The notes: generated from the letters alone by a model not told the origin. Positions 17,668 through 26,320 are shown, numbered from the stretch's first letter. The stretch is DNA of 64,000 bases from JAICXG01 sp963801255 (GCA_963801255.1 CAWDEC010000004.1:124001-188000), one strand, 5' to 3'. Translations and numbers: made by a program.

Positions 17668-18357
17668 CTAATTGCGCGCGACCAGCTCGCGATTTGCGGG
17701 CTTGGCTTCGAGATAGTCAGACGCGAAATCGATGCTGCAAACGCTGCGATAACGCGCATGTGGACCCACGGCAGCACCTGCGAAATGAAAGTCAGGATTG
17801 AAAATATTCTTACGATGCTTTCTCGCTCGTTGCCCGTCGTCGATGATGAGGGCGATCACGATGTCACGCGGGTTCGATTCTCCGTAGGAAATATTTTCTC
17901 CCCAGCCTCCACTCCAAACTCCGTGGCGATTCATTCTTTCACCGGGATTGGTACCGTCGGAGCCGGCATGACCGAAGCGGCCGCTCTGCTGATCAGTGAC
18001 ATGTTCGGCTGCGCCTAACGACATGCCCTCGGAGAAGGCAAGTGGTGAAAGCGGCCGTGTCCGGCGAAGAAAGCGAATGGCTTCGTCCACCGCCGCGACT
18101 CCTTCATGGGTACGCTGGCGCGTCCCGCCGGCCAGGATCAGGAGATTGCCGTTGAAATGCACGCGCATCTCCTCCAGGTAAGTTGCATAATCCGCTGGTT
18201 GCTGCCGGGCGCGATTCATCTCGCGAACAATCTCCGTTCCGATTTTCGTTTGGGCGAGCGTGAGAGAGGGGAGGATGACCGCCGTGATGCCGATAAAATG
18301 AAACCAACGCACCCAGATGAGTGGAGCAGCAGCAATGCCAGCCTCCGCAGTTGACAC
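17668..18357 (-). CDS. CAP-domain (SCP/PR-1-like) exported protein
   Basis: A 229-residue protein with an N-terminal hydrophobic export signal (FHFIGITAVILPSLTLAQ). A CAP domain follows: EIVREMNRARQQPADYATYL, then the helix SEGMSLGAAEHVTDQQSGRFGHAGSDG (with the HxxD/E-type pattern and GHxGSDG box), and GVWSGGWGENISYGESNP and HRKNIFNPDFHFAGAAVGPH. All four CAP signature blocks are present. Bacterial members act in the envelope, possibly as peptidases or lipid binders. The chosen start is GTG 18357; a GTG nearer the hydrophobic segment is possible. Divergent from rplM, with only 50 bases between. Confidence 0.85.
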   Translation of the reverse strand: MSTAEAGIAAAPLIWVRWFHFIGITAVILPSLTLAQTKIGTEIVREMNRARQQPADYATYLEEMRVHFNGNLLILAGGTRQRTHEGVAAVDEAIRFLRRTRPLSPLAFSEGMSLGAAEHVTDQQSGRFGHAGSDGTNPGERMNRHGVWSGGWGENISYGESNPRDIVIALIIDDGQRARKHRKNIFNPDFHFAGAAVGPHARYRSVCSIDFASDYLEAKPANRELVARN

Positions 18358-18407
18358 CCTCGAAGGCTGCCGCTAGTTTCCCCGCCCTCGCCCCAGCCTT
18401 CCAAGCA

Positions 18408-18839
18408 ATGAAAACCTTTTCTGCCAAAGCTAACGAAGTGGAGCGCAAATGGTGGCTCATCGACGCGCGCGACCAGGTGCTCGGCCGCGTTGCGGTGAAG
18501 GCTGTCAATCTGCTGCGCGGAAAGGAAAAAGCGATCTTCACTCCGCACGTCGACACCGGTGATTTCGTGATTGTGATCAATGCAGACAAAGTGAGACTCA
18601 CGGGAAGGAAGGAAGAACAGAAAACCTTCATGAGCTTTTCCGGCTTCGTCGGTGGCCATAAGAGCGAAAGCGTGCGCAGCCGTCGCGCGAGGCATCCGGA
18701 GTTGCTCGTTGAGCATGCGGTGCGCGGTATGATTCCGCACAACCGGCTCGGTCGCGCCGTTTATCGCAAACTCAAGGTTTATAGCGGCGAAGAACATCCC
18801 CACGGCGCACAGCAGCCGCAGAGCATCACGTTGGACTAA
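18408..18839 (+). CDS. rplM: 50S ribosomal protein L13
   Basis: ATG 18408 gives MKTFSAKANEVERKWWLIDA, the canonical L13 start; the longer upstream frame is not conserved-like. The 143-residue protein contains LGRVAVKAVNLLRGKEKAIFTP, HVDTGDFVIVINADKVRLTG and AVRGMIPHNRLGRAVYRKLKVY. It binds 23S rRNA and starts 50S assembly. It is 15 bases before rpsI, the standard rplM-rpsI operon. Confidence 0.97.
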   Translation: MKTFSAKANEVERKWWLIDARDQVLGRVAVKAVNLLRGKEKAIFTPHVDTGDFVIVINADKVRLTGRKEEQKTFMSFSGFVGGHKSESVRSRRARHPELLVEHAVRGMIPHNRLGRAVYRKLKVYSGEEHPHGAQQPQSITLD

Positions 18840-18854
18840 CGAATCAATTCACTC

Positions 18855-19250
18855 ATGGCCGAGACACAGGATTTCATCGCCACCGGTCGTCGCAAGACGG
18901 CTGTCGCGCGCATTCGCATGACGCCAGGCAACGGCAAAATCGATATCAACGGGAAAAAATTCGAGGATTATTTCCCGACCGTGCCGTTGCAGAATGCGGT
19001 TCTCCAACCGTTGCAAACTGTAAAGCTGACAAACGCCTACGATATCACGATCAATACTTCCGGCGGCGGCGCGACCGGTCAGGCGGGCGCGGCCCGACTG
19101 GCAATTTCGCGCGCCCTTTTGCAAGTCGACGCCAACCTCCGCGGTACGCTCAAACAAGAAGGCCTTCTTCGCCGCGATCCGCGGATGAAAGAGCGCAAGA
19201 AATCGGGTCAACCGGGTGCGCGCAAGCGCTTCCAGTTCTCGAAGCGCTAA
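18855..19250 (+). CDS. rpsI: 30S ribosomal protein S9
   Basis: The 131-residue product has FIATGRRKTAVARIRMTPGNG, the central TSGGGATGQAGAARLAISRAL and the C-terminal DPRMKERKKSGQPGARKRFQ ending FSKR, whose last Arg reaches the ribosomal P site. Second gene of the rplM-rpsI pair. A short GC stem (about 19258-19276) follows without a clear T run. Confidence 0.97.
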   Translation: MAETQDFIATGRRKTAVARIRMTPGNGKIDINGKKFEDYFPTVPLQNAVLQPLQTVKLTNAYDITINTSGGGATGQAGAARLAISRALLQVDANLRGTLKQEGLLRRDPRMKERKKSGQPGARKRFQFSKR

Positions 19251-19399
19251 GACAAAGCGGCTGCCGTCGCAGCAGCCAATTAGTATTTGGACGGAATTGC
19301 TCTGCCCTTTCCCCAAGGCTTAAGCGATTACATGTCCCAACAATGGCAGCTCGAAGGCGGATGCGCGTCGGGGGGATATCAGCCTAACCGCTCTTTAGG

Positions 19400-20104
19400 T
19401 TACGGTTTCGCCGAGGGAGCGGGAGTTTCCTCTGGACGCTGCATCGGGATGAGAGTCGGCGTCGTGGCCGGCTTTACTTCCGGCGGGGACGAAGGTCGTG
19501 GCAGAGTCATTAACTCCCGGAACGCTTCGCTGGCGACGATACTATCGCGATATTGCGAGATTAGTGTCTCGCAAACCCGCCGGGCTTCCTCGGTCTTGTT
19601 TTTCGCTTTGAGCAATGGAATCTCGGCGAGAAGAGCGAGCGGTGCGCTATAGCTCTGCGGATACTGGCTGGCGATTCGCTGATAAGCGCTGAGTGCGTCG
19701 TCGTTCTTGCCTAACGACTCGAGATTCGCCGCCAAACCCATCCAGGCGGTCGTGATCATCTCGTGCTTCGGAAATTGGTCGATGAACTTTTGCAACGTCT
19801 TGTTGGCATCGGTGTAGTTTCTTTGAGCCCGTTGCTCCGCCGCAAGCAAGAGATAGGCACTGGCTGCCGACGCGCTGGCCGGGTAATGCTCGATGACCTG
19901 CTCGTATTCACGGACCGTATGCGCAGCCGCGAGCGCATTTGCTGCGTTGGTTGCCTGACGCGCGGTATAAAGCAGGTAGCCAGTGTAGCCCAACCCGGCG
20001 ACGACCAGCAGCGCGACCGCACCAATGATGGCCCACTTGTAATGCTCCCAAAAAAAGCTGGTCTCAAAAGCAGGATCGGTGGAGACGTGTGATGCGGTAG
20101 CCAT
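19400..20104 (-). CDS. Membrane-anchored tetratricopeptide protein (YfgM-like)
   Basis: The 234-residue protein has a short cytoplasmic start, one transmembrane helix (WAIIGAVALLVVAGLGYTGYLLY) and then about four TPR-like helical repeats (YLLLAAEQRAQRNYTDANKTL; AANLESLGKNDDALSAYQRIAS; AEIPLLKAKNKTEEARRVCE). A Pro-rich tail ends it. The layout is that of YfgM/TPR_21 proteins, which sit with the Sec translocon or BamB-type outer membrane assembly. No such partner adjoins it here, so the role is inferred from architecture only. Confidence 0.75.
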   Translation of the reverse strand: MATASHVSTDPAFETSFFWEHYKWAIIGAVALLVVAGLGYTGYLLYTARQATNAANALAAAHTVREYEQVIEHYPASASAASAYLLLAAEQRAQRNYTDANKTLQKFIDQFPKHEMITTAWMGLAANLESLGKNDDALSAYQRIASQYPQSYSAPLALLAEIPLLKAKNKTEEARRVCETLISQYRDSIVASEAFRELMTLPRPSSPPEVKPATTPTLIPMQRPEETPAPSAKP

Positions 20105-20230
20105 GGATTTCGAGAGTGGTGTCTATGCCACGCGAAGGTTTTCAGTGCAAGCGAACGTACGCTCGCTCACTGCCATTGATAAATTGAAATGGCGACCGGC
20201 GAGAAACAGGGCAACGACCGGAATTAGCCC

Positions 20231-20247
20231 CGGGGATTTTATCCCCG
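20231..20247 (-). terminator. Possible weak terminator hairpin
   Basis: CGGGGA (20231-20236) pairs with TCCCCG (20242-20247) around a 5-base A/T loop, just downstream of the small membrane protein gene that ends at 20253. No long T run follows on the minus strand, so it may be only a stabilising hairpin. Confidence 0.35.
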
Positions 20248-20252
20248 CAGGC

Positions 20253-20450
20253 TCAACTGTCGTCGCGCAGAAACGTGATCGCGAACGGAATTGTCGTGAT
20301 TGCACCGACGAGCACCAGTGCAATTCCAGCTGCTCTTCTTTGTCGCTCGTCCAGCTTTGAGCTGAGGAGGAGTCCGACTCCGATTCCAAAAGCCGCACGA
20401 GTGATGGCGAAAAGGCCGAGTTCCGGTAGGCGTAGTTCAGTTGTTTTCAT
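20253..20450 (-). CDS. Small two-helix membrane protein
   Basis: The 65-residue product reads MKTTELRLPELGLFAITRAA and has two hydrophobic helices separated by a polar turn (GVGLLLSSKLDERQRRAAGI and LVLVGAITTIPFAITFL). It lies 16 bases after the Rieske-domain protein on the same strand and is probably co-transcribed. No family was recognised. The reading frame is plausible in codon use and topology. Confidence 0.55.
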   Translation of the reverse strand: MKTTELRLPELGLFAITRAAFGIGVGLLLSSKLDERQRRAAGIALVLVGAITTIPFAITFLRDDS

Positions 20451-20466
20451 ATTGACTAGGCGGATT

Positions 20467-21354
20467 CTAATATGGATTGGCGATCATGCCGCGTGGTTTG
20501 CGCGCCTCGACCTGGCCGTTGCGCACACGGACCTCGAAGCAGGGCTGAGTGTAAGCAGCCGGCCCAACGAGGACACGGCCGTCTTCGATCGCAAACTTCG
20601 AGTAATGCCATGGGCAGGTAACGGTTTCACCGTCAAACTTGCCTTCTGAAAGCGGCCCCCCGAGATGCGAGCATTTCTCGGCCATGACGAAGATGCGGCC
20701 GCGACTCTTCACCACCAGGACGGGGATGCCGTCTGCCTCCGCTTTCTTCATCCTGCCTTCCGCTAGGTCCGACTCTTTGATCACCGGGACATATTTGTCA
20801 GGCAATTCCTCTGGCGCGTGGTTCACACCGATTCGCTCATTGTAAACCAAATGGCCACCAAGATACGCGCCAGCGGAGGATAGGGCGTAGCCGAGTAACC
20901 CGATCGTTAGGCCGGACCGCCGGCAGCCGTTGCGTCTCTGCCACCAGGAAGTGAGATAACAGGCGGTGGCAGTTATGTTCGTCAGGGCATGTAGAGCGCC
21001 GACACGCCTCGGTTTCTCATAGGTGAAATTCCAGTCGTTTAAGCCCGTTATGGCTGCTCCGGCTGCACCGATCAAGCCCACCCCAACCGCGAAATCTGCC
21101 GCGCGCCCCAGGCGCTGATCGCCGGTCGTAAGTTCATAGCTATCGAGCGCGGCTGCGATAGTCCAGGCGCCAATTGGCACGTCGGTCACGACTGGATGCA
21201 AGGGGTGACCAAACCAGGTGCCATGGAGAAAATTTCGCACCTTCTCTCCGTTCGAGATCGCTTTGTCGAAAACCACATCGGCGATTGCGCCCAACACACT
21301 TTCGACCGGTTTCAGCCATTTCTGGCGGTCGATAAAATCCCCGAGCTTGTCCAT
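20467..21354 (-). CDS. DUF2231 membrane domain fused to a Rieske [2Fe-2S] domain
   Basis: A 295-residue protein. Residues 40-185 form a four-helix DUF2231 domain (GTWFGHPLHPVVTDVPIGAW; NWNFTYEKPRRVGALHALTN). Residues 195-290 are a Rieske ferredoxin-like domain with both cluster-binding boxes, CSHLGGPL and CPWHYSKF (Cys-x-His and Cys-x2-His). The cluster is probably used for electron transfer at the cytoplasmic membrane. Fusions of DUF2231 with Rieske domains occur in soil bacteria and usually lack a known partner. The TM and Rieske halves are intact. A small membrane protein follows. Confidence 0.85.
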   Translation of the reverse strand: MDKLGDFIDRQKWLKPVESVLGAIADVVFDKAISNGEKVRNFLHGTWFGHPLHPVVTDVPIGAWTIAAALDSYELTTGDQRLGRAADFAVGVGLIGAAGAAITGLNDWNFTYEKPRRVGALHALTNITATACYLTSWWQRRNGCRRSGLTIGLLGYALSSAGAYLGGHLVYNERIGVNHAPEELPDKYVPVIKESDLAEGRMKKAEADGIPVLVVKSRGRIFVMAEKCSHLGGPLSEGKFDGETVTCPWHYSKFAIEDGRVLVGPAAYTQPCFEVRVRNGQVEARKPRGMIANPY

Positions 21355-21478
21355 GCTTCTGATTCGAAGATCACGCGCTCGCTGGCTCTCGTCGTGTGCA
21401 AATCCGACCGGACGCTGCGCTGCGGTTCAACCGTGATGAAAGCTAACGATGTTCGGCAAGGATTGCCTCCCGCCGCTT

Positions 21479-22150
21479 TCAATCCGGAGAAGGATCGAGA
21501 CGATTGGCGATGAAGTCATGACTAGTCCGCAGCGGTCCTACCTGTCGTTGCCGCTTCGTAAATTTGACCTCCTCACTTAACGGCGTCTTAGCTTTGAGAA
21601 ACTTCCTCATCAGCTGGAGCGCGGCGTCATTCTCTTCGGGCGAATTCGACACCGTGCAGTCGACCGGCACGATCAGATCGAAGTCACGCATGTAGGCGTC
21701 GTTTGCGGTAAAGAGAACGCAAAAGTTTCCGGCGATGCCGGTGAGAATCAGTGTCCTGGACTCCAGATAACGCAGCAGCGTTTCGAGCGAGGTGGAAAAG
21801 AAACCGGAATGTTTCGGCTTCAGCACAAAATAATCTTCTTTTTGCGGTACGAGAATTTTGGCCACTTCCCGTCCGCGGACGTTTTTGCGCAGGCAATGCT
21901 CAACCGTCGCCCGAAAATCCGATTTCCATCGTCCGAAGTTGTCGTTCACGTAGACCACAGGCACACCGGCTTTTTTCGCGCGCTTCTTTAGCTGGGCGAG
22001 ATTGCGCGCCATTTTGACTGCCTCATCGACCATCTGGTCGGCCTCGGGAAAGTCGAGGTCGTTGATCACGTCAATGAGAAGCAGCGCCATGGCGCATTTG
22101 TCCGGTGCGCTACCGTGCAGGTTTGGATTTTTGCGAGCCACGTCAGCCAC
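21479..22150 (-). CDS. Isochorismatase-like cysteine hydrolase
   Basis: The 223-residue enzyme has the family core: ALLLIDVINDLDFPEADQM (catalytic Asp after LLIDV), the Lys of YFVLKPKHSGFFSTSLET, and the nucleophile region LILTGIAGNFCVLFTANDAY with Cys in the GxxxxxCV pattern. Members hydrolyse amides such as nicotinamide, biuret or isochorismate. The substrate is not clear from sequence. It is divergent from the aminotransferase gene, which starts 178 bases away. Confidence 0.85.
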   Translation of the reverse strand: MADVARKNPNLHGSAPDKCAMALLLIDVINDLDFPEADQMVDEAVKMARNLAQLKKRAKKAGVPVVYVNDNFGRWKSDFRATVEHCLRKNVRGREVAKILVPQKEDYFVLKPKHSGFFSTSLETLLRYLESRTLILTGIAGNFCVLFTANDAYMRDFDLIVPVDCTVSNSPEENDAALQLMRKFLKAKTPLSEEVKFTKRQRQVGPLRTSHDFIANRLDPSPD

Positions 22151-22315
22151 TTCGGGTGCGACACGGCAACTGGATTTATCTCGCCTGCCTCTGTCGCCAC
22201 GAGCAGGTTACCGAGATGAATGCTGTTTCTCGCTTTTTCTTTGCCTTTCTCCGTCGCCATCCGCGGCCCAGGAATGTCGAATATGGTCAGGTGAGTTCCA
22301 TTCGAGGGGCGTTTG

Positions 22316-22328
22316 TCGTTAGGAGAAA
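22316..22328 (+). promoter_or_regulatory. Ribosome binding site built on the TCGTTAGG motif
   Basis: TCGTTAGG (22316-22323) runs directly into AGGAG (22321-22325), which stands three bases before ATG 22329. The repeated genomic octamer therefore supplies part of the Shine-Dalgarno of the aminotransferase gene. Confidence 0.6.
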
Positions 22329-23405
22329 ATGATTCCGCACGACAAGCTTTTTATTCCCGGGCCGGTCGAAGTCTCAGAGAAAACGCTCGCCGCTTTTTCG
22401 CGGCCCATGATTGGTCACCGGGGGCAGGCCTTCAAAGATCTCTACCATGAGATTCACCCGCGTCTTCAGGCACTTTTCGGGACGAAGCAGCCCGTCTTCC
22501 TTTCCACCTCTTCGGCGTGGGGCGTGATGGAGGCGGCGATTCGTAACGTCGTTAGGCGGCGCGTCCTTTGCTGCATGTGCGGCGCTTTCTCCGATAAGTG
22601 GCTCGAAGTTGCGCGCCGTTGCGGGAAAGGAGCCGAACCGCTGCAGGTCGAGTGGGGGCAGGCGATCGATCACAAGGCGCTCGACAATTGCCTAACGACT
22701 GGCGAGTTCGACGCCGTCACGCTTATTCACAACGAAACGTCGACCGGGGTCATGAATCCGTTGCCGGAGATTTGCTGCACGATCGCGAAATATCCGCAGA
22801 TCGCGCTCATCGTTGATGCGGTCTCCTCCTTCTCCGCCGTCCCCATTCCCATGGATGCTTACGGCATCGACGTCCTGCTTACGGGTTCGCAGAAAGCTCT
22901 CGCTCTGCCGCCGGGTTTCGCGCTTTTCAGTGTTTCGGAAAAAGCTTTCGCGCGCGCCGAGGAAAATCCCGATCGCGGCTACTACTTCGACTTTTTGGAA
23001 TTCAAGAAGCAGCAGGCGGGCGACATGACTCCAACCACGCCGAGCATCGGTCATATTTATGCCCTCCAATCTCAGCTCGAGGAAATCTTCGCCGAAGGCC
23101 TAACGAATAGATATCAGCGTCATGCGCGGACCAATGCGCTCGTGCACGACTGGGTGCGCCAGCGCGGGTTCGAGTTCTTCGCCGCCGAAGATCGCCGCGC
23201 GCTCACGTTGACCTGTGTGAAAAACAATCGCGGCATTGATGTAGCGAAACTGGTGCGCGATCTGCGCGAAAAACATCATCTGGTGATTGACGGCGGCTAC
23301 GGCAAACTCAAGGGGCGAACCTTTCGCCTCTCGAACATGGGCGACGAAACCGAGGAAACAGTGTCGCATCTCCTGGACTGTCTCGATCAGTGCCTGCCGC
23401 GTTAG
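22329..23405 (+). CDS. Class V aminotransferase (alanine-glyoxylate / serine-pyruvate type)
   Basis: The 358-residue PLP enzyme starts MIPHDKLFIPGPVEVSEKTL, typical of the alanine-glyoxylate aminotransferase group. It contains the substrate loop MIGHRGQAFKDL, the VTLIHNETSTGVMNPLPEI region, the cofactor Asp in LIVDAVSSFSAVPIPMD, and the Schiff-base Lys in LLTGSQKALALPPG. The C-terminal end GGYGKLKGRTFRLSNMGDET binds the carboxylate. It may interconvert glyoxylate/alanine, serine/pyruvate or aspartate. It starts with a good Shine-Dalgarno at 22321-22325. Confidence 0.88.
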   Translation: MIPHDKLFIPGPVEVSEKTLAAFSRPMIGHRGQAFKDLYHEIHPRLQALFGTKQPVFLSTSSAWGVMEAAIRNVVRRRVLCCMCGAFSDKWLEVARRCGKGAEPLQVEWGQAIDHKALDNCLTTGEFDAVTLIHNETSTGVMNPLPEICCTIAKYPQIALIVDAVSSFSAVPIPMDAYGIDVLLTGSQKALALPPGFALFSVSEKAFARAEENPDRGYYFDFLEFKKQQAGDMTPTTPSIGHIYALQSQLEEIFAEGLTNRYQRHARTNALVHDWVRQRGFEFFAAEDRRALTLTCVKNNRGIDVAKLVRDLREKHHLVIDGGYGKLKGRTFRLSNMGDETEETVSHLLDCLDQCLPR

Positions 23406-23486
23406 GCATGCCGGAAGGCTGGTCGCAGAAAACGCTCGCGCGCAACGTCGCCTAAGATTTCCTGAGCATTCTGCAACGCGGAAGAT

Positions 23487-24413
23487 TCACCGCCGTCCAA
23501 GGCCGACGTCGGTTTCCTCGATGCGCCGGAAGATCATCCACACGCCGAGCAGCACCAGGGCCGCGCCAAACAACGACCATATCGAGAGTCGTTCGCCGCC
23601 AAACGCCCAGCCCAGAGCGATCGCGCCTGGAGGCGTGATGAGTGAGATGGTTTGCAGGTTCGTCACCGACATTCGTGGCATAAGCCAATAGAGGAGAAGG
23701 AAAGTCAAAGAGGAACCGATTACGGCGAGGTACAGGAGGCAAAGAAAGGCTCGCCAGGTCCAGTGTAAGGACGCCGGATTTCCGTCGTTCATCAGGCCAA
23801 GAATCAGCAGCGGAGCGATGCCCAGAATCATTTGCCACGCTGCCAGCATCGACGGCGCGAGCTCGATCTTTCTCGCCTTCAAGACAACGTTGGAAAAGGC
23901 CGCGCTCGCCGCGCCGACTGTGATGCCAAGTCCGCCGAGAAAAGAGAGCCAACCACTGAAACTGAGCAATCGCGCGCAGATAATCGCAACCCCGCCGAGA
24001 GCAACCAGCGCGCCCGCGAGCCGTTGCCAGCGCAGCGGTTCCTCCGGCAACATCCAATGCGCGAAGATCATGCCGAAAATCGGAATCGAAGCCTGGATCA
24101 CCGCTGCGAGTCCGGAAGAGACATGAAGTTCGGCCCAGAAAAGGAGCCCGTAGTTAAGGGCGAACATGAGCAGGCCGGTGCCGCCCAGAACAAAATAATC
24201 AGAGCGCCGCGGCGGGAGAAGCCGGGTTCTACCTAACGAAATTACGAGCAGAACGACCACGGCGACGACAAAACGCCAGGCAACAAAGGAAACGGGCGGG
24301 AGATCACGCAAGCCGATCTTGATCACCAGCCACGTCGAGCTCCAGACAACGCAAAGCGTGAGCCAGGCGGCCGGAATGCGCCAGTCGTTAACGGCTCTTT
24401 TCGGTGCATGCAT
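23487..24413 (-). CDS. EamA-family (DMT) metabolite transporter
   Basis: About 308 residues starting at ATG 24413 (MHAPKRAVNDW); the frame stays open a little further up. Ten hydrophobic helices form two EamA repeats: the first starts WLTLCVVWSSTWLVIKIGLR with PPVSFVAWRF, the second around LSFLGGLGITVGAASAAFSNVVLK and ends LFGAALVLLGVWMIF. It probably exports amino acids or other metabolites. It is convergent with the aminotransferase and divergent from nothing close; rnpB lies upstream on the same strand. Confidence 0.85.
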   Translation of the reverse strand: MHAPKRAVNDWRIPAAWLTLCVVWSSTWLVIKIGLRDLPPVSFVAWRFVVAVVVLLVISLGRTRLLPPRRSDYFVLGGTGLLMFALNYGLLFWAELHVSSGLAAVIQASIPIFGMIFAHWMLPEEPLRWQRLAGALVALGGVAIICARLLSFSGWLSFLGGLGITVGAASAAFSNVVLKARKIELAPSMLAAWQMILGIAPLLILGLMNDGNPASLHWTWRAFLCLLYLAVIGSSLTFLLLYWLMPRMSVTNLQTISLITPPGAIALGWAFGGERLSIWSLFGAALVLLGVWMIFRRIEETDVGLGRR

Positions 24414-24488
24414 GGAACGTGCGCCATTCTCGCGGCGAGTTCGCAATCGGTAAACCCAACTTGTCTCTGGACTGACTTTCAGAAAGTG

Positions 24489-24520
24489 GAAGGGCGCCTT
24501 CGTTTCCGAAAGCGCCCTTC
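24489..24520 (-). terminator. Terminator of rnpB
   Basis: On the minus strand GAAGGGCGC is followed by an inner TTTCG/CGAAg pairing and then GCGCCCTTC, a strong hairpin 5-10 bases after the predicted 3' end of RNase P RNA (24520-24512 pairing with 24497-24489). No strong T tract follows; the stem itself is convincing. Confidence 0.65.
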
Positions 24521-24525
24521 ATTTG

Positions 24526-24927
24526 TGATGGCGGTAAGCCGAATTCTGTTTCCGGATTTCTCCGGAGCGATGATCATTTATCTCATCCGACTTGCGTCGG
24601 AAGCCCGCGACGCTTGCGCGTCAACGTGATGCGACGATACCCGGGGATCTTTGTCGGACCGGCTATCCTTCCCCTGTTTGTCTTGCACCGCATGGGGTTT
24701 TTCCTGCCTCGTGCCTCGCGGCCCGAGCGGTGAGCTCTTACCTCGCCTTTTCACCTTTACCTAACGAACGCTTGCGCATCCGTCGGGCTGTATTTTTTCT
24801 GCGACACTTTCCGTCGCGCCCCGCTTACGCGAAACGCGCCCGCGCGTTTTGCGCGGCATGCTGCCGTCTGGTGTTCGGACTTTCCTCCAGCAAACCTCAC
24901 GGTTCACCAGCGATCATCTGCCATCGT
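24526..24927 (-). ncRNA. rnpB: RNase P RNA (bacterial type A)
   Basis: On the minus strand the conserved core GAGGAAAGTCCG (about 24892-24881) appears near the 5' end. GACGGAAAGTGTCGCAGAAA, GGTAAAGGTGAAA, GGTAAGAGCTCACCGC and ACAGAATTCGGCTTA follow in the standard order. GATGGC at 24925-24920 pairs with GCCATC (24533-24528), giving the P1 helix and setting the ends to within a few bases. The length of about 400 nt fits type A. It is the catalytic RNA that matures tRNA 5' ends. One copy of the genomic octamer (24760-24767) lies within it, next to the GGTAAAGGTG element. Confidence 0.93.
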
Positions 24928-24986
24928 CGTAAACGTATCACAATCAGGCACGCGGGAAAGCCGGAAGCTTATGAGTCTTTTGCTCG

Positions 24987-25850
24987 TTAGTCTGGATGTT
25001 GGGCCTTTGGATTAAGCAGCGCCCGCTTCCGGTCGTCGAGACCGTGATAATTCCAGTAATCGATTTTCAGGCTGCGCTTGAGTTGTAAGACGCTTCCGTC
25101 GGCCTGTTCCCATTTGCGCAGGAGATAGGGAAAGTCGCGGTCGAGCACGAAATGATCCGTTCCTCCAGCGTGCTGCACAGTAACGGAGACGGCTCGCTCG
25201 GTGGAATCGTAATGCACCTCGGCCGGTTTCCAGGTCAGCTTATCTTTCTTGGAGTTGATGATGGTAGGCGCAAGCTGGATCTGGAAGTCGCCGCGCGGCT
25301 GAGTGAAATCGATTGTGCGCACGCGAAAGGGCAGTTCGTCGTAGAAGAACCCGTCAGGTGGCAGCTGCACGGATTCTGCGCCTTCGGCCATTCCATCCCA
25401 ATAGGTGTGCCACTGATAGTGAATCCGATCGCCAGCCCGCCGGCCCTCCTTGTAAGTGTTGCCGCAACTATCGTTACTCGTTAGGGAAAATTTCGCCAGA
25501 CGGCCGTTGTCCGCTCTCCAGAAGTTGGAATGCATTTGCTGGTAAACGTAAAGACCAGTGGGGATATGGAGCACCTGGTTCAGTTTCAAAACCTGGATTA
25601 CGCCGGGACGCTGCCAGTTATCTGGCTTCACGTACTGCCGATAATCGAAGGGCTCGCGCACGAGAATGTGCAGCACTTCGGTTTGGCGCGGCTCACCGTA
25701 ACGCACGATCCGTCCCTCGTAGAAATCAAACTCGGCTTTGCCGTCGTTCCAATAGCTCGCGTTCTGGATAAAGGTCGGAGTAAATTGCCCCGATACAGGG
25801 AGCGCCCTAACGAGCAACAGCGCGAGCGACGTGAGAAGAGTCTTTCGCAT
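24987..25850 (-). CDS. Exported protein of unknown function
   Basis: ATG 25850 gives a clean signal peptide (MRKTLLTSLALLLVRALPVSG), so this start is preferred over the 36-residue longer frame. The 287-residue mature-type sequence is rich in aromatic residues and beta structure (YWNDGKAEFDFYEGRIVRYG; VLHIPTGLYVYQQMHSNFWR; KIDYWNYHGLDDRKRALLNP). It has paired Cys absent, one Cys in SNDSCGNTYKEG. I do not recognise the family with confidence. It is expected in the periplasm or outside, and it ends 60 bases from the 5' end of rnpB. Confidence 0.7.
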   Translation of the reverse strand: MRKTLLTSLALLLVRALPVSGQFTPTFIQNASYWNDGKAEFDFYEGRIVRYGEPRQTEVLHILVREPFDYRQYVKPDNWQRPGVIQVLKLNQVLHIPTGLYVYQQMHSNFWRADNGRLAKFSLTSNDSCGNTYKEGRRAGDRIHYQWHTYWDGMAEGAESVQLPPDGFFYDELPFRVRTIDFTQPRGDFQIQLAPTIINSKKDKLTWKPAEVHYDSTERAVSVTVQHAGGTDHFVLDRDFPYLLRKWEQADGSVLQLKRSLKIDYWNYHGLDDRKRALLNPKAQHPD

Positions 25851-25912
25851 GGCGCGCCGCAATTTAGGCCTCGATTGCGCGGGCGACAATCTTTCCGTAA
25901 GCTCGCCGACCA

Positions 25913-26320
25913 ATGAGCACGGGATCGAATCGCGCTGCCGAGGAAAGCGTTCCGCCACCGGCTGGAATCGAACAGTCTGGCGTGATCGATTTTTTTGCTC
26001 ACGACACCAAGAGCGATGAAGTGATTCTGGCCATGCACGAGTCGCGCTCCTGGGACGAATCGGAACTGCAACTCTTCCAATTGCAGGAGAAGTTCAATGC
26101 TTACATTTCGTTTCTACTTGATGGTGAGTTGGCGGAAACGCATCCGGAGCTAGTGGGAAAGAATGCGCGTATCGAATTGCGGTGCGCAGAGATGCCGTCA
26201 GGACGTGCCCTCGATCTGCTAAGCGCGATCCATGATCAACTCGCCCTCCAGGATATTCGGGTGGAGGTGATCGTGCTCGAGCGCGGTTGCAGCTGCGGCA
26301 ACGATACCTGCAGGGATTAA
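25913..26320 (+). CDS. DUF6572-like small protein
   Basis: The 135-residue protein has a disordered, Gly/Pro-rich start, then GVIDFFAHDTKSDEVILAMH, SRSWDESELQLFQLQEKFNA and YISFLLDGELAETHPELVGK. These resemble DUF6572 sequences as I remember them. The C-terminus has the Cys cluster CSCGNDTC, unusual for the family and possibly a metal site. The function is unknown. It is divergent from the exported protein upstream. Confidence 0.6.
   Translation: MSTGSNRAAEESVPPPAGIEQSGVIDFFAHDTKSDEVILAMHESRSWDESELQLFQLQEKFNAYISFLLDGELAETHPELVGKNARIELRCAEMPSGRALDLLSAIHDQLALQDIRVEVIVLERGCSCGNDTCRD

Noticed and set aside
25955..25985. GGAATCGAAC, another T-arm-like string
   Set aside because: Lies inside the DUF6572-like gene start and has no cloverleaf around it.
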